NCBI RefSeq assembly: GCF_902499115.1
Contig: NZ_CABVPN010000024.1
Location: forward strand, 62,001 to 126,000
DNA from: Burkholderia diffusa
Lineage (GTDB): Bacteria > Pseudomonadota > Gammaproteobacteria > Burkholderiales > Burkholderiaceae
Direction of reading: 5' to 3'
Length of the DNA: 64,000 nucleotides
Shown here: in pieces, positions 17,684 through 28,121 of the stretch
Layout: each line of letters begins with the position of its first letter
Position numbering within the stretch: position 1 is the stretch's first letter
Notes under the pieces: model-generated
The model's input: the letters and a program-made list of their open reading frames with translations, nothing else
What the model was told of the DNA's origin: nothing
The model's database searches: none
Program-made: the position numbers and the translations under genes

Positions 17684-19885
17684 ATGCGGGACACACTCTG
17701 GCCGGCCGCCGTGCTGGCGGCGACCCTCTGCACCAGCGCCTACGCGGGCAACGCCGATTTCAGTTCACAGAGCGACGCGGCCGACGCGTTCGCGTCTTCC
17801 GCCGTGCAGCGGCGCGCCGACCTCCTCGTGCGCAAGATGACGCTCGACGAGAAACTGCAGTTCATCCATTCGCAATACGAAATGTCGAAGGTGCCGAGCG
17901 GCGGCGCCGGCTACATCCAGGGTGTGCCCCGACTCGGCATTCCCGATCTCAACATGGTCGACTCGGCGACCGGCTCCGGCAGCACGTCGCTCGCGAGCAC
18001 GACCTTCCCCGCGACGATCGCCGTCGCCGCGAGCTGGGATCGCCGCCTGTCGTACGACTACGGCAAGCAGGTCGCGATTCAGCTGCGCGCGCAAGGGTTT
18101 GGCATGGGTCTCGGCGGCGGCACCAACCTCGCGCGCGAGCCGCGCGGCGGCCGGCTGTTCGAGTATCTCGGCGAGGATCCGCTGCTCGCCGGCGACCTGC
18201 TCGCGGAGCGCACGCTCGCGACGCAGCGGCAGAAGGTCATCGCGACCATCAAGCACTATGCCGGCAACGAACAGGAGCACGGCCGGATGGGCGGGAACAC
18301 GCAGATCGACGAGCGCACGCTGCGCGAACTCTACCTGCTGCCGTTCGAGATCGCCGCGAAACGCGGGCAGCCCGGCAGCGTGATGTGTAGCTACAACCGT
18401 CTGAACGGCACGTACGCGTGCGAGAACAATCACCTGCTGAACGACGTGCTGAAGAACGAATGGGGCTTCCAGGGCCAGGTGCAATCCGACTGGGGCGCGA
18501 CGCACAGCACGGCGGCCGCGATCAACGCCGGGCTCGACGAGGAAGAAGACGTCGGCCCGTCGGTCTACCTGACGCCAGCCGCCGTCAAGCAGGCAATCTC
18601 GAACGGCTCCGTGTCGACCGCCCGCCTCGACGACATGGTGCGCCGCAAGCTGGCCGTGATGATTCGCGTCGGCGTGATGGACGATCCGGCCAAGGGCGGC
18701 GGCGCGATCGATTTCGCGGCCGCGAACCGGTTCGCTCAGGGGGTCGCCGAGCAGTCGATCGTACTGCTGAAGAATGACGGCAACCAGTTGCCGCTGGCGG
18801 CCGCGGCGTTGTCGCGCATCGCCGTGATCGGCGGCCATGCCGACGCGGCCGTGCTGTCGGGCGGCGGCTCGGGCAACACGCGCGATCCGGTGACGGGTTC
18901 GTTCGCGGGCTGCGGCGGGCTGACGTTCGGGTCGTCGACGGGTTGCAGCTGGTGGCGCAATCCGTGGCTCAAGGTCGACGTGCCGATCGTCGCGGCGATC
19001 CGCGCGCTCGCGCCGGCGGCACAGGTCACGTTCGCGGGCAACAGCGACCAGCAGTCGCCGTTCCGCGCGTACACGCAGCAGGAAATCGACCAGGCCGCGG
19101 CGCTCGCGGGCCGCTCGGATGTCGCGATCGTCGTGGTCGCGCAGCCGGCCGGCGAGGACTTCGGCGATCTGCAAAGCCTGAGCCTCGCGAACCCGTCGAA
19201 CCAGGATGCGCTCGTCGAAGCCGTCGCGCGTGCGAATCCGCACACGATCGTCGTCGTCCAGAGCGGCAATCCGGTGCTGATGCCGTGGAAGGACAACGTG
19301 TCGGCGATCGTCGAGGCGTGGTATCCCGGCGAGGGCGGCGGCAAGGCCATCGCGAACGTGCTGTTCGGCGCGGTCAATCCGTCCGGCAAGCTGCCCGTCA
19401 CGTTCCCGGCGCGCGACCAGGATTCGCCGACGTGGGGGCAAAACGGCGCGTTCGAGAACGATCCCGTCTACGCGGAGAAGCTGAACATGGGCTACCGCTG
19501 GTACGACGCGCGCAACATCAAGCCGATGTTCGAATTCGGCTACGGGCTGTCGTACACGCACTTCGCGTATTCGGGCCTGTCGGTGTCGCGGCAACGGGAC
19601 GGTTCCTTGAGTGTCGCGTTTACCGTGCGCAACGACGGCCGCGTCGCCGGCGCGGAAACGCCGCAGGTCTATCTCGGCGTGCCGTACAAGGACGAACCGC
19701 CGAAGCGGCTGGTCGGCTGGGAAAAGATCCGGCTGAATCCGGGTGAGGCGCGGCATGTACGCGTGACCGTGTCGCCGCGGATGCAGAGCGTGTGGGACAC
19801 GTCGCGCAACGGATGGAAGCTCGTGCCGGGCGGGACGGTGTATGTGGGCGCATCGTCGCGCGATATCCGGCTGCAGGGGAGCTGA
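17684..19885 (+). CDS. Secreted GH3 family beta-glycosidase (beta-glucosidase type)
   Basis: About 733 residues. I chose the ATG at 17684 because GGAG lies seven bases upstream and a clean signal peptide follows (MRDTLWPAAVLAATLCTSAYA). Domain order is the GH3 N-terminal barrel with VIATIKHYAGNEQEHGR and the nucleophile region VQSDWGATHS (Asp as nucleophile), then the C-terminal domain (IVLLKNDGNQLPL, VIGGHADAAVLSGGGSG, WYPGEGGGKAIANVLFG), and a fibronectin III-like domain at the end (FTVRNDGRVAGAETPQVYL). It would hydrolyse terminal beta-glycosides in the periplasm or outside. Its place after wzx suggests, without proof, a role in turnover of the polymer. Confidence 0.9.
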   Translation: MRDTLWPAAVLAATLCTSAYAGNADFSSQSDAADAFASSAVQRRADLLVRKMTLDEKLQFIHSQYEMSKVPSGGAGYIQGVPRLGIPDLNMVDSATGSGSTSLASTTFPATIAVAASWDRRLSYDYGKQVAIQLRAQGFGMGLGGGTNLAREPRGGRLFEYLGEDPLLAGDLLAERTLATQRQKVIATIKHYAGNEQEHGRMGGNTQIDERTLRELYLLPFEIAAKRGQPGSVMCSYNRLNGTYACENNHLLNDVLKNEWGFQGQVQSDWGATHSTAAAINAGLDEEEDVGPSVYLTPAAVKQAISNGSVSTARLDDMVRRKLAVMIRVGVMDDPAKGGGAIDFAAANRFAQGVAEQSIVLLKNDGNQLPLAAAALSRIAVIGGHADAAVLSGGGSGNTRDPVTGSFAGCGGLTFGSSTGCSWWRNPWLKVDVPIVAAIRALAPAAQVTFAGNSDQQSPFRAYTQQEIDQAAALAGRSDVAIVVVAQPAGEDFGDLQSLSLANPSNQDALVEAVARANPHTIVVVQSGNPVLMPWKDNVSAIVEAWYPGEGGGKAIANVLFGAVNPSGKLPVTFPARDQDSPTWGQNGAFENDPVYAEKLNMGYRWYDARNIKPMFEFGYGLSYTHFAYSGLSVSRQRDGSLSVAFTVRNDGRVAGAETPQVYLGVPYKDEPPKRLVGWEKIRLNPGEARHVRVTVSPRMQSVWDTSRNGWKLVPGGTVYVGASSRDIRLQGS

Positions 19886-19977
19886 GCCGCGGAAGTGATC
19901 GGAAGCGCCGCGCTCGTGAGGTGCGGCGCTTCCGCTTTCCGTACGCCGGGCACTCGCGCGCCCGACTGCTGCTTCAG

Positions 19978-20464
19978 CTATCGAAGCACCAGCGCCATCA
20001 GCGTCGCGAGTGCGACGATCGACGCCACCACGTCCGCCAGATGCGCGGCAACCGCATCGGCACTGGCTCCGTTCGGGCGTCTCCAGCAACGGCCGCGGGA
20101 GATGCAGCACCTGATACACGGTGCCTGCGCCGCCGTCCTCCGGCTCGTGCTCCGACACGTGCGCCCGCGTCACCTTCCAGTGCGCCGGCTCGATGCTGAC
20201 GGCGGCCGCCAAGACGCCCGGCTGAGCCGCCGCTTCGCGATTGCACGCAATCTCCCGTGCAAATGTCGCTTCGAGATCGGCATCCGCAGCGATGTCGACG
20301 GTCTCGAGTCGAACGAAGCCCGCCGTCGATGCACGCCCCTTGCGCGCGTCGAGCGCAACCTGGACCTCGATCGACGGCCGCTCGAAGCTGTCCGTCACGA
20401 CCTGGAAGCCATCGTCCGTGCCGAATCCCGCTTCCATTTCGGTGCGCGTCGCGAGAGGTTTCAC
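19978..20464 (-). pseudogene. Unknown small protein gene with an apparent frameshift
   Basis: From a GTG at 20464 (or ATG at 20437) the frame encodes a protein-like stretch (DGFQVVTDSFERPSIEVQVA ... TVYQVLHLPRPLLETPER), then turns into low-complexity Arg/Gly antisense sequence of the GH3 gene. In the +1 frame the same region continues as a hydrophobic tail (GASADAVAAHLADVVASIVA ... LVLR) that stops at TAG 19978-19980. The simplest reading is one gene of about 160 residues with a single-base frameshift near 20070-20090, either a real mutation or a sequencing error. Family unknown. The tail looks like a membrane anchor. Confidence 0.45.
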
Positions 20465-20616
20465 CGCCGTCGCGCCCGCTCGCGGTATCCTTCGTCTGAC
20501 GCCGCCGCGTGGCCGTCCCGTTCATCGGCCAGCCACGCGCATGCCGATGCACCGCGTTCACCTCGGCCGCGACAGAAAGCGCCCGCAATGCGGGCTAGCC
20601 ATTGCATGCCCCGTGC

Positions 20617-21222
20617 ATGCCGACGACGATCAACGTGACTTACACCTTATCCGCTTCCCGCACAACCGAACTCGAAATCCGCAAGAGCCGCTTCATCGCA
20701 TTCGCGATCCCCGTCGAGGACCGCGAAGCCGCAATGCAGGCGTTGCAGCGCCTGCGCGACGAGCATCCGACGGCCACCCACGTGTGCTGGGCGCTGCTTG
20801 CCGGCGGCCAGTCCGGCATGTCCGACGACGGCGAGCCGTCGGGCACCGCCGGCAGGCCGATCCTCGAAGTGCTGCGTCATCACGATCTCGACGGCGTGCT
20901 CGGCGCGGTCGTCCGCTACTACGGCGGCGTGAAGCTCGGCGCGGGCGGCCTGGTGCGCGCCTATACGGATGCGATCGCCTCGGCGCTGCTCGATGCCGAG
21001 CGCGTCGAACGCATTCGCCACGCGCGGTTCGCGATCGAAATCGGCTACCCGGACGAGGCACGCGTGCGCCGCTGGATCGAGCAGGCGGGTTACGAGCTGG
21101 TGGACAGCGCGTACGGGATGACGGTGAGGCTCGTGATCAAGCTGCCGGAAACGGCCGAGGCGGCTGCCAAGACCGAACTGTTCGATTTGACGCAGGGGCG
21201 CTCAGGCTTCCCCGACCTGTGA
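20617..21222 (+). CDS. YigZ/IMPACT family protein
   Basis: 201 residues from the ATG at 20617; a TTG at 20602 would add five. The N-terminal UPF0029/Impact domain shows EIRKSRFIAFAIPVEDREAA, THVCWALLAG, SDDGEPSGTAGRPIL and VVRYYGGVKLGAGGLVRAY, all strongly conserved, followed by the C-terminal DUF1949 ferredoxin-like domain. The family is linked to translation regulation in eukaryotes, and the bacterial role is unsettled. A short GC-rich dyad (GCCCGCA/TGCGGGC, 20581-20595) sits just upstream. Confidence 0.92.
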   Translation: MPTTINVTYTLSASRTTELEIRKSRFIAFAIPVEDREAAMQALQRLRDEHPTATHVCWALLAGGQSGMSDDGEPSGTAGRPILEVLRHHDLDGVLGAVVRYYGGVKLGAGGLVRAYTDAIASALLDAERVERIRHARFAIEIGYPDEARVRRWIEQAGYELVDSAYGMTVRLVIKLPETAEAAAKTELFDLTQGRSGFPDL

Positions 21223-21316
21223 AATTACGGCAACCAAGCCGCATTCCCGATCCGGGGATGATGCGCGCCGCATTGCACGGCGCGCCTCAGTGGTCGACCC
21301 AGCCGGCCCGAACCGC

Positions 21317-22267
21317 TCAATAGACGTCAGGGACGATCATGCTGTCCGGCGTCGGACGGCGAATGTAGTCCTCATGGTGCTCGCGCTGCGGCAGATCGAT
21401 CGTCGGCCGCGGCACCTCGTGATACGGCACCTGGGTCAGCAGGTGGTGGATGCAGTTCAACCGCGCGCGCTTCTTGTCGACCGCCTGCACGACCCACCAC
21501 GGCGCCTCGGGAATATGCGTGCGCAGCATCATCTCTTCCTTCGCGGCCGTATACGCTTCCCAGCGACGGCGGCTCTCGAGGTCCATCGGGCTTAGCTTCC
21601 ACTGCTTCAGCGGATCCTCGATCCGGCTCTGGAAGCGCAGCTCCTGCTCGTGGTCGGTGATCGAGAACCAGTACTTGACGATCTGGATCCCGCTACGCAC
21701 GAGCATTTTCTCGAACTCGGGCACCGAGCGGAAAAACTCCTCGTATTCATCGTCGGTGCAGAAATTCATCACGCGCTCGACACCCGCGCGGTTGTACCAG
21801 CTGCGATCGAACAGCACGATTTCGCCGCCGGCCGGCAGATGCGCGACATAGCGCTGGAAATACCATTGCGTGCGTTCGCGGTTGCTCGGTGCCGGGAGCG
21901 CCGCCACGCGGCACACGCGCGGGTTCAGGCGCTGCGTGATGCGCTTGATCGCGCCGCCCTTGCCTGCCGCGTCGCGCCCCTCGAAAATCACGACGAGCCG
22001 GTGCCCCGTGCTCACGACCCAGTCCTGCAGCTTCACGAGTTCGCCCTGCAGCCGGAACAGCTCGCGGAAATACTGCTTGCGCGCTTCCCGGCGCTCCGCC
22101 GAGAACAGCAGATCCTCGTCGTTGTCGAAGCGGCGGTCGTCGAGCTCCATTTCGAGTTCTTCGTCGTACGCGTCGACGAGGTCTTCCTCGAAACGGCGCC
22201 GGCGCGAATCAAGCGATGCCGTATCGGTGAAGTTGTCGGTCTCGGTGCGGGAATCGTTATCGTCCAT
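21317..22267 (-). CDS. ppk2: Polyphosphate kinase 2
   Basis: About 316 residues from the ATG at 22267, which has GGAGG eight bases upstream; an in-frame ATG six codons earlier lacks this. The PPK2 core shows Walker A FEGRDAAGKGGAIKRI, the lid and second motif FDRSWYNRAGVERVM, and RTQWYFQRYV. The enzyme uses polyphosphate to phosphorylate nucleotides (usually GDP or ADP) and runs in reverse. The single kinase domain and length fit class I PPK2. The acidic N-terminus (residues 1-60) is common in proteobacterial members. Confidence 0.93.
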   Translation of the reverse strand: MDDNDSRTETDNFTDTASLDSRRRRFEEDLVDAYDEELEMELDDRRFDNDEDLLFSAERREARKQYFRELFRLQGELVKLQDWVVSTGHRLVVIFEGRDAAGKGGAIKRITQRLNPRVCRVAALPAPSNRERTQWYFQRYVAHLPAGGEIVLFDRSWYNRAGVERVMNFCTDDEYEEFFRSVPEFEKMLVRSGIQIVKYWFSITDHEQELRFQSRIEDPLKQWKLSPMDLESRRRWEAYTAAKEEMMLRTHIPEAPWWVVQAVDKKRARLNCIHHLLTQVPYHEVPRPTIDLPQREHHEDYIRRPTPDSMIVPDVY

Positions 22268-22336
22268 GCGGCCTCCTTCCTTCAATTGACGCAGCCAAAC
22301 TCCACCATTATCCCAGTGTCTCGCGTCAAATTGATG

Positions 22337-22357
22337 AAAAAGGGGCCGATCCGCCCC
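22337..22357 (-). terminator. Rho-independent terminator (minus strand)
   Basis: On the minus strand, stem GGGGC/GCCCC with a six-base loop is followed by five T residues (plus-strand AAAAA at 22337-22341). It lies directly behind the TGA at 22358-22360 that ends the outer-membrane protein remnant. Confidence 0.65.
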
Positions 22358-22492
22358 TCAGAAGCGGAATCCGGGCAGCACGCTGGCCAGCACCGGGTTC
22401 GCGGTAATGTTGAAGGTATTGGACGCCAGCGTCCGATTCGGCGGCCCGAATGTCAAGCGTGGTCTTCGTGTGCAACGGGATAAGCCGAGCAC
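22358..22492 (-). pseudogene. 3' remnant of an outer-membrane protein gene
   Basis: The last two dozen residues of the open frame ending at 22358 (about TLASNTFNITANPVLASVLP, then GFRF) alternate polar and hydrophobic residues and end in phenylalanine, the classic C-terminal beta-strand of an outer-membrane barrel. It is followed immediately by a terminator. Upstream of this tail the frame becomes unrelated sequence antisense to the TolC-like fragment, so only the 3' end of a former gene appears to remain. Short, so tentative. Confidence 0.35.
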
Positions 22493-22917
22493 GTGACCGA
22501 GCAGCATCGCAACCGGCTGCGCGAAGTCGAGGAGCAATTCAGCACCGATCACCGCGAGGCGCTGTCCGCGCTCGAATCAGTCGGCATGCGCATGCCTGCG
22601 CTGCAGCAATCGCTGCAGGCGGCGGGGCTCGCATACGACGCGTCGATGAAAGCGCACCGGGTCGGCTACGGCACGACGTATGAAACGCTGAACCTGCGGC
22701 GCGACATCTCGGGCATCCGGCAGAAGCTGTTCGATCGCCATCTCGATGTGCTCAATCTGCAGTTGACGCTGAAAAGCGTGCGCGGCACGCTCGACGAGCC
22801 GTCGCCGATCGCGGTGGACAGCTTCCTCGAAGGCAACGCGGCGAACGACCGGGGCCGAGCGTCAGGCGACACGCAGCGGCACGACCGCCGCGGCGGTCGC
22901 GCATCCGGCCGCCTTCG

Positions 22918-22924
<7 letters not shown>
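22493..22924 (+). pseudogene. C-terminal fragment of a TolC-like outer-membrane efflux protein
   Basis: 143 codons from a GTG, but residues 1-110 look like the C-terminal third of a TolC/OEP-family protein: long helical heptads (LQQSLQAAGLAYDASMKAHR, VGYGTTYETLNLRRDISGIR, LDVLNLQLTLKSVRGTL). Signal peptide, first repeat and barrel are missing. The tail after residue 110 is low-complexity, and the frame overlaps the convergent ggt stop. A deletion seems to have joined it to the outer-membrane remnant on its left. Unlikely to be functional. Confidence 0.45.
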
Positions 22925-24639
<1,715 letters not shown>

Positions 24640-25037
24640 TGCATGTCTCCCATGTGGATCTCCTTCAGGCAGGAAAGGCACCTGTTCCGCTCACGACCGC
24701 CGGCATGCCGACGGCCATCTCCGGTTTCGTAGTATAGGGGGACAAAAAGGGTCGAACACATGACGTGCAACGAAAGCGCATGCGTTGTGCGCGCGTGGTC
24801 ACGTCGAAGTGTCAAAACAGGCCGGTGGATCGGTCGAAATTGCACGCGATACGCAGCATCACGCAGTGCACAAAACCGAAAGTTGCGAACTGCGCGGCAC
24901 GCCGCGCAGTCTGCGCAAAAAAATCTGCAAACATCGCTCCCACTGCAACGGACGATCTGCGAAGATAGCGCCCCGCTTTCGCGCCGCATCATTTTTTTCT
25001 TGCACGCGCAGCTTCACGTTTCTTCGTCTCGCTTCCT
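24640..25037. promoter_or_regulatory. Intergenic region with a perfect 10-bp dyad, between ggt and the DUF457 gene
   Basis: About 400 bases, clearly less GC-rich than the neighbours, without a convincing gene. ACTGCGCGGC (24889-24898) and GCCGCGCAGT (24901-24910) form a perfect inverted repeat with a two-base centre, followed by an A-rich run. There is no U-tract on either side, so it resembles an operator or structural element more than a terminator. Confidence 0.4.
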
Positions 25038-25562
25038 ATGGCTTCACACAATGCGCATCATGCGTCCGGCTTCGCGGCCGGCGTCGCCGCCGCCGTCCTC
25101 GTCGCACAAACCGGCGCCACGGGCCCGTGGCATTTGGGCATGTTCGCCGCATTCGCGGCGGGCGTCGCGGGCGGCACCGCGCCCGACTGGCTCGAAGTCG
25201 CCTGGTGGACCCGCAAGCGCCGCTTGTGAATCACGCACCGCACCGTCACGCATTGGGGCATCGGCTGGATCGCGCTGCTCGCACTCGGGTGGCACGGGCT
25301 CATCCATCATCCGCATCCGCTGTGGGCCGCGCCGCTGTTCGGCTTCGCGTGCGGCGGCGTGATGCATCTGCTCGCCGACTGGCCGAATCCGCTCGGCGTG
25401 CCGTGGATCTGGCGGCGCCATTCACTGAACCTGTGGAACAGCGGGCATTGCGACCTGATCGTCGTGGCCGCCGCATGGGGCGGCACGCTGTGGCTCGCGC
25501 AGTCGCTGTGGACGCGTGCACCGCTGCTCGAACACTGGCTTGGCTGGTTGCATCGCGTTTAG
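25038..25562 (+). pseudogene. DUF457/YdjM-type membrane-bound metal-dependent hydrolase, interrupted by an in-frame TGA
   Basis: One continuous reading frame encodes an inner-membrane protein of about 174 residues, but a TGA at 25227-25229 splits it after WWTRKRRL. The downstream half resumes in the same frame with ITHRTVTHWGIGWIALLALG, whose HRT-x-TH pattern is the family's metal-binding signature, and continues with three more membrane segments. Tryptophan (TGG) is the usual residue just before this motif, so a single G-to-A change explains the stop. The N-terminal half alone lacks the active-site motif. Either a recent nonsense mutation, low-level readthrough, or a sequencing error. Confidence 0.65.
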
Positions 25563-26000
25563 TTGCAATTTGGCGCAATTCGATGCGCTATCGGCATGCC
25601 CACGCGCATGCGACTTTCCGTTCGCTTAAATATCGGGTCAACTCACACGTCGGCTAAGCACACCGCTTCACCACGCCTGCGTGCTCATGCTGGCGTGCCG
25701 TCGGCAACTCGCCGATACACGCGCAAGTTCCGTGAAGCCCATTAGCCATCGCCGCCTTTTTGCATCGAAATGAGGCGAGCCTTATACGGCACCCATTTTC
25801 GGATCCGTCTCATAGACGCGTGGCGCCTCCACGGCCCACCATTCCCACCGGTAACGTGCCCCATGGGCATCCATATCACAGCACCACATCGACCGGCATC
25901 GCGCACGATGGATTGATCCATCCCGCTGTGACGCCGCCAGAAACTCGAGGCATGCACGAAGTGCGTCGCTTCAGTTCAGATAAGGAATGGACACCTGACG
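25563..26000. other. Gene-free left flank of the T6SS effector module
   Basis: 438 bases without a convincing gene. GC falls relative to the preceding genes. I see no integrase, insertion sequence or tRNA that would mark an insertion point. The last part (from about 25960) holds the vgrG leader with AAGGA before the start region. Confidence 0.4.
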
Positions 26001-28121
26001 ATGGCCGCGCAATCCAATGTGCGTTTTACGTTGAAGGTCGGCGATGTCCCGCTTGATGTCGTCGAGTTCGACCTCGACGAGGGTCTGTCCGAAGGGTATC
26101 GGTTACGGCTGACACTCGTCAGCGCCGATCCGGCCGTCGACTTCGGCAAAGTGCTGGATTGCCCGGCTGCACTCACTATCTGGCAGAGCGACGCGCCTGT
26201 GCGTTATGTGCATGGCGTCGTTTCGAGTTTCGAGCAAGGTGAAACCGGCTTCCGGCGAACGTTCTACTACGCGGTGGTCGAACCGGAACTCGCCCGCCTC
26301 GAACTCGGCTCCGACTGGCGGGCCTTCCAGGCCGAAACAGTCCCCCAAATCATCGCCAGGGTGCTCAAAGAACAGCGCATCGTGCACGTCGACTTTGACG
26401 ACTCGACCGAACATCTCACCCGTGAATATTGCGTACAAGCCGGCGACACCCATGCTTACTTTTTGGAGCGCATCGCACGGGAAGAAGGCTTCGTCCACGG
26501 CTTTCTGCATACCGAGAACGAACATAAGCTGATCTATTGTGACCGGCTCTGGATTTACGGAGGAATTCAAGGCGGTCCCGTCTTGTATAACCCAATGGCC
26601 GGCGGCGACCAGCCGGAACCCGCGCTGCGGCGGTTCCGATACACAGAAAACGTCCGCACCGCCCAGCAAACCCAGCGCGACTACGTTTTTACCCACCCGC
26701 GCTACAACCAGGAACACTCGCCACGGGCATCTGACCTGGAACACCAAGGCGATCACTACGAGCGTTTCGACTACCCCGGGAGATACAAGCAAGATGCGGC
26801 TGGAACGCCGTTCACCCTGAATCGCCTGCGCGGACATCGGCGCGACGCCAAGGTGGCCACAGTGGAAGGCGATGACGCACGTCTCCAGCCAGGCTTGGCC
26901 TTCGATTTGACCGATCACCCGCGTGACGCGTGGAACCGCGGCTGGCGCGTCATTCGCATGCGCCACCGCGGCGTGCAGCACACCAGCCTGGAAGAAGACA
27001 GCGTCGGTGCGGAACAGGGCACTCACTACAGCTACACCGCCGAACTCGTGCCGGATGACGTGGAATGGCGGCCGGAGCCCTTGCCCAAGCCCCGCATCGA
27101 TGGCCCGCAACCGGCGACAGTGGTCGGCCCGGAAGGCGAAGAAATTTTTTGCGATGAGTGGGCGCGGGTAAAAATTCAGTTTCCGTGGGATCGCCGCGGT
27201 ACGTTCGATGATCACAGCTCCTGTTGGGTACGCGCCGTCCAGAACTGGGCCGGCGCCACTTGGGGGCACATCGCCATCCCGCGCATCGGGCAGGAAGTCC
27301 TGGTGATTTTCGTCAACGGCGATCCCGACCAGCCGATCATCATCGGGCGTACGTTCATGGCTACGCAGCTACCGCCCTACGAGCTGCCGCGCCACAAGAC
27401 GCGCATGACCATCAAGAGCAAGACCCACAAGGGCGACGGCTTCAACGAGCTGCGCTTCGAGGACGAGAAGGATCAGGAAGAAATCTTCGTCCACGCGCAG
27501 AAAGACCAGAACGTTCACGTCAACCATGACGAAACTACCTTCGTCGGCCATGACCGTAGCGAAAACGTCGAACATGATGAAACCGTCGCCATCGGCCACG
27601 ACCGCAAGGAAACGGTCGGCAACGACGAACAGGTGACGATCGGTCAGGACCGGCGGCATCAGATCGGCCAAGACGATTTCCTTGCCATCGAGCGTAATCA
27701 CACTGTCCGTATCGGCAAAGACCGCACCGAAGAAGTCGGCAACCACCGCCACGACACGACCACCGCCAACCACTCGATCACGATTGGCGGTCATCTCGAG
27801 GAAAAGGTCGCAGGCTACGCTCAATTGGCCGCCGGTCAGGCGATTCGCCGAAAAACCCGCGTCTATGAACTGGGCGCCGCCAACGTCATCGTCATCAGGG
27901 GTCCCGGTGGGACGCTGCGTATCGATGCATCCGGAATCACGATCAGCGGGATCGCGATCAAGCTCGAAGGACCGTTGCGCCTGCAAACCGGCGGGCGCGG
28001 CAATGCGCTGGGCATCGCCGGCGCCCCTAACACCGGCCTGCCCATGGATCGTGCCTGCGCGATGCGCGCAGACGGTACCTGCCCGCGCAAACCCTGCCCC
28101 TGCGGTAAAGGAGCAGCTTGA
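26001..28121 (+). CDS. vgrG: VgrG, T6SS spike protein
   Basis: 706 residues. The trimeric spike at the tip of the Hcp tube carries effectors out of the cell. The N-terminal gp27-like part (1-360) has VRFTLKVGDVPLDVVEFDLD and EEGFVHGFLHTENEHKLIYCD. The gp5-like OB fold follows (about 375-460: EEIFCDEWARVKIQFPWDRRG, SSCWVRAVQNWAGATWGHIA, PRIGQEVLVIFVNGDPDQPI). The C-terminal beta-prism/DUF2345-type region has regular short repeats of the type xIGHDRxExVxxDE (about 505-590). The tail is cysteine-rich (CAMRADGTCPRKPCPCGKG). Its stop overlaps the DUF4123 start by 4 bases, so it heads the effector operon. Confidence 0.95.
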   Translation: MAAQSNVRFTLKVGDVPLDVVEFDLDEGLSEGYRLRLTLVSADPAVDFGKVLDCPAALTIWQSDAPVRYVHGVVSSFEQGETGFRRTFYYAVVEPELARLELGSDWRAFQAETVPQIIARVLKEQRIVHVDFDDSTEHLTREYCVQAGDTHAYFLERIAREEGFVHGFLHTENEHKLIYCDRLWIYGGIQGGPVLYNPMAGGDQPEPALRRFRYTENVRTAQQTQRDYVFTHPRYNQEHSPRASDLEHQGDHYERFDYPGRYKQDAAGTPFTLNRLRGHRRDAKVATVEGDDARLQPGLAFDLTDHPRDAWNRGWRVIRMRHRGVQHTSLEEDSVGAEQGTHYSYTAELVPDDVEWRPEPLPKPRIDGPQPATVVGPEGEEIFCDEWARVKIQFPWDRRGTFDDHSSCWVRAVQNWAGATWGHIAIPRIGQEVLVIFVNGDPDQPIIIGRTFMATQLPPYELPRHKTRMTIKSKTHKGDGFNELRFEDEKDQEEIFVHAQKDQNVHVNHDETTFVGHDRSENVEHDETVAIGHDRKETVGNDEQVTIGQDRRHQIGQDDFLAIERNHTVRIGKDRTEEVGNHRHDTTTANHSITIGGHLEEKVAGYAQLAAGQAIRRKTRVYELGAANVIVIRGPGGTLRIDASGITISGIAIKLEGPLRLQTGGRGNALGIAGAPNTGLPMDRACAMRADGTCPRKPCPCGKGAA

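Noticed and set aside
17765..20464. 899-codon minus-strand open frame
   Set aside because: Only the first 130 or so codons look like protein; the rest is antisense of the GH3 gene and open because of high GC.
25563..26000. Insertion sequence or attachment site at the left edge of the T6SS module
   Set aside because: No transposase or integrase sequence and no direct repeat pair matching the right flank was visible.
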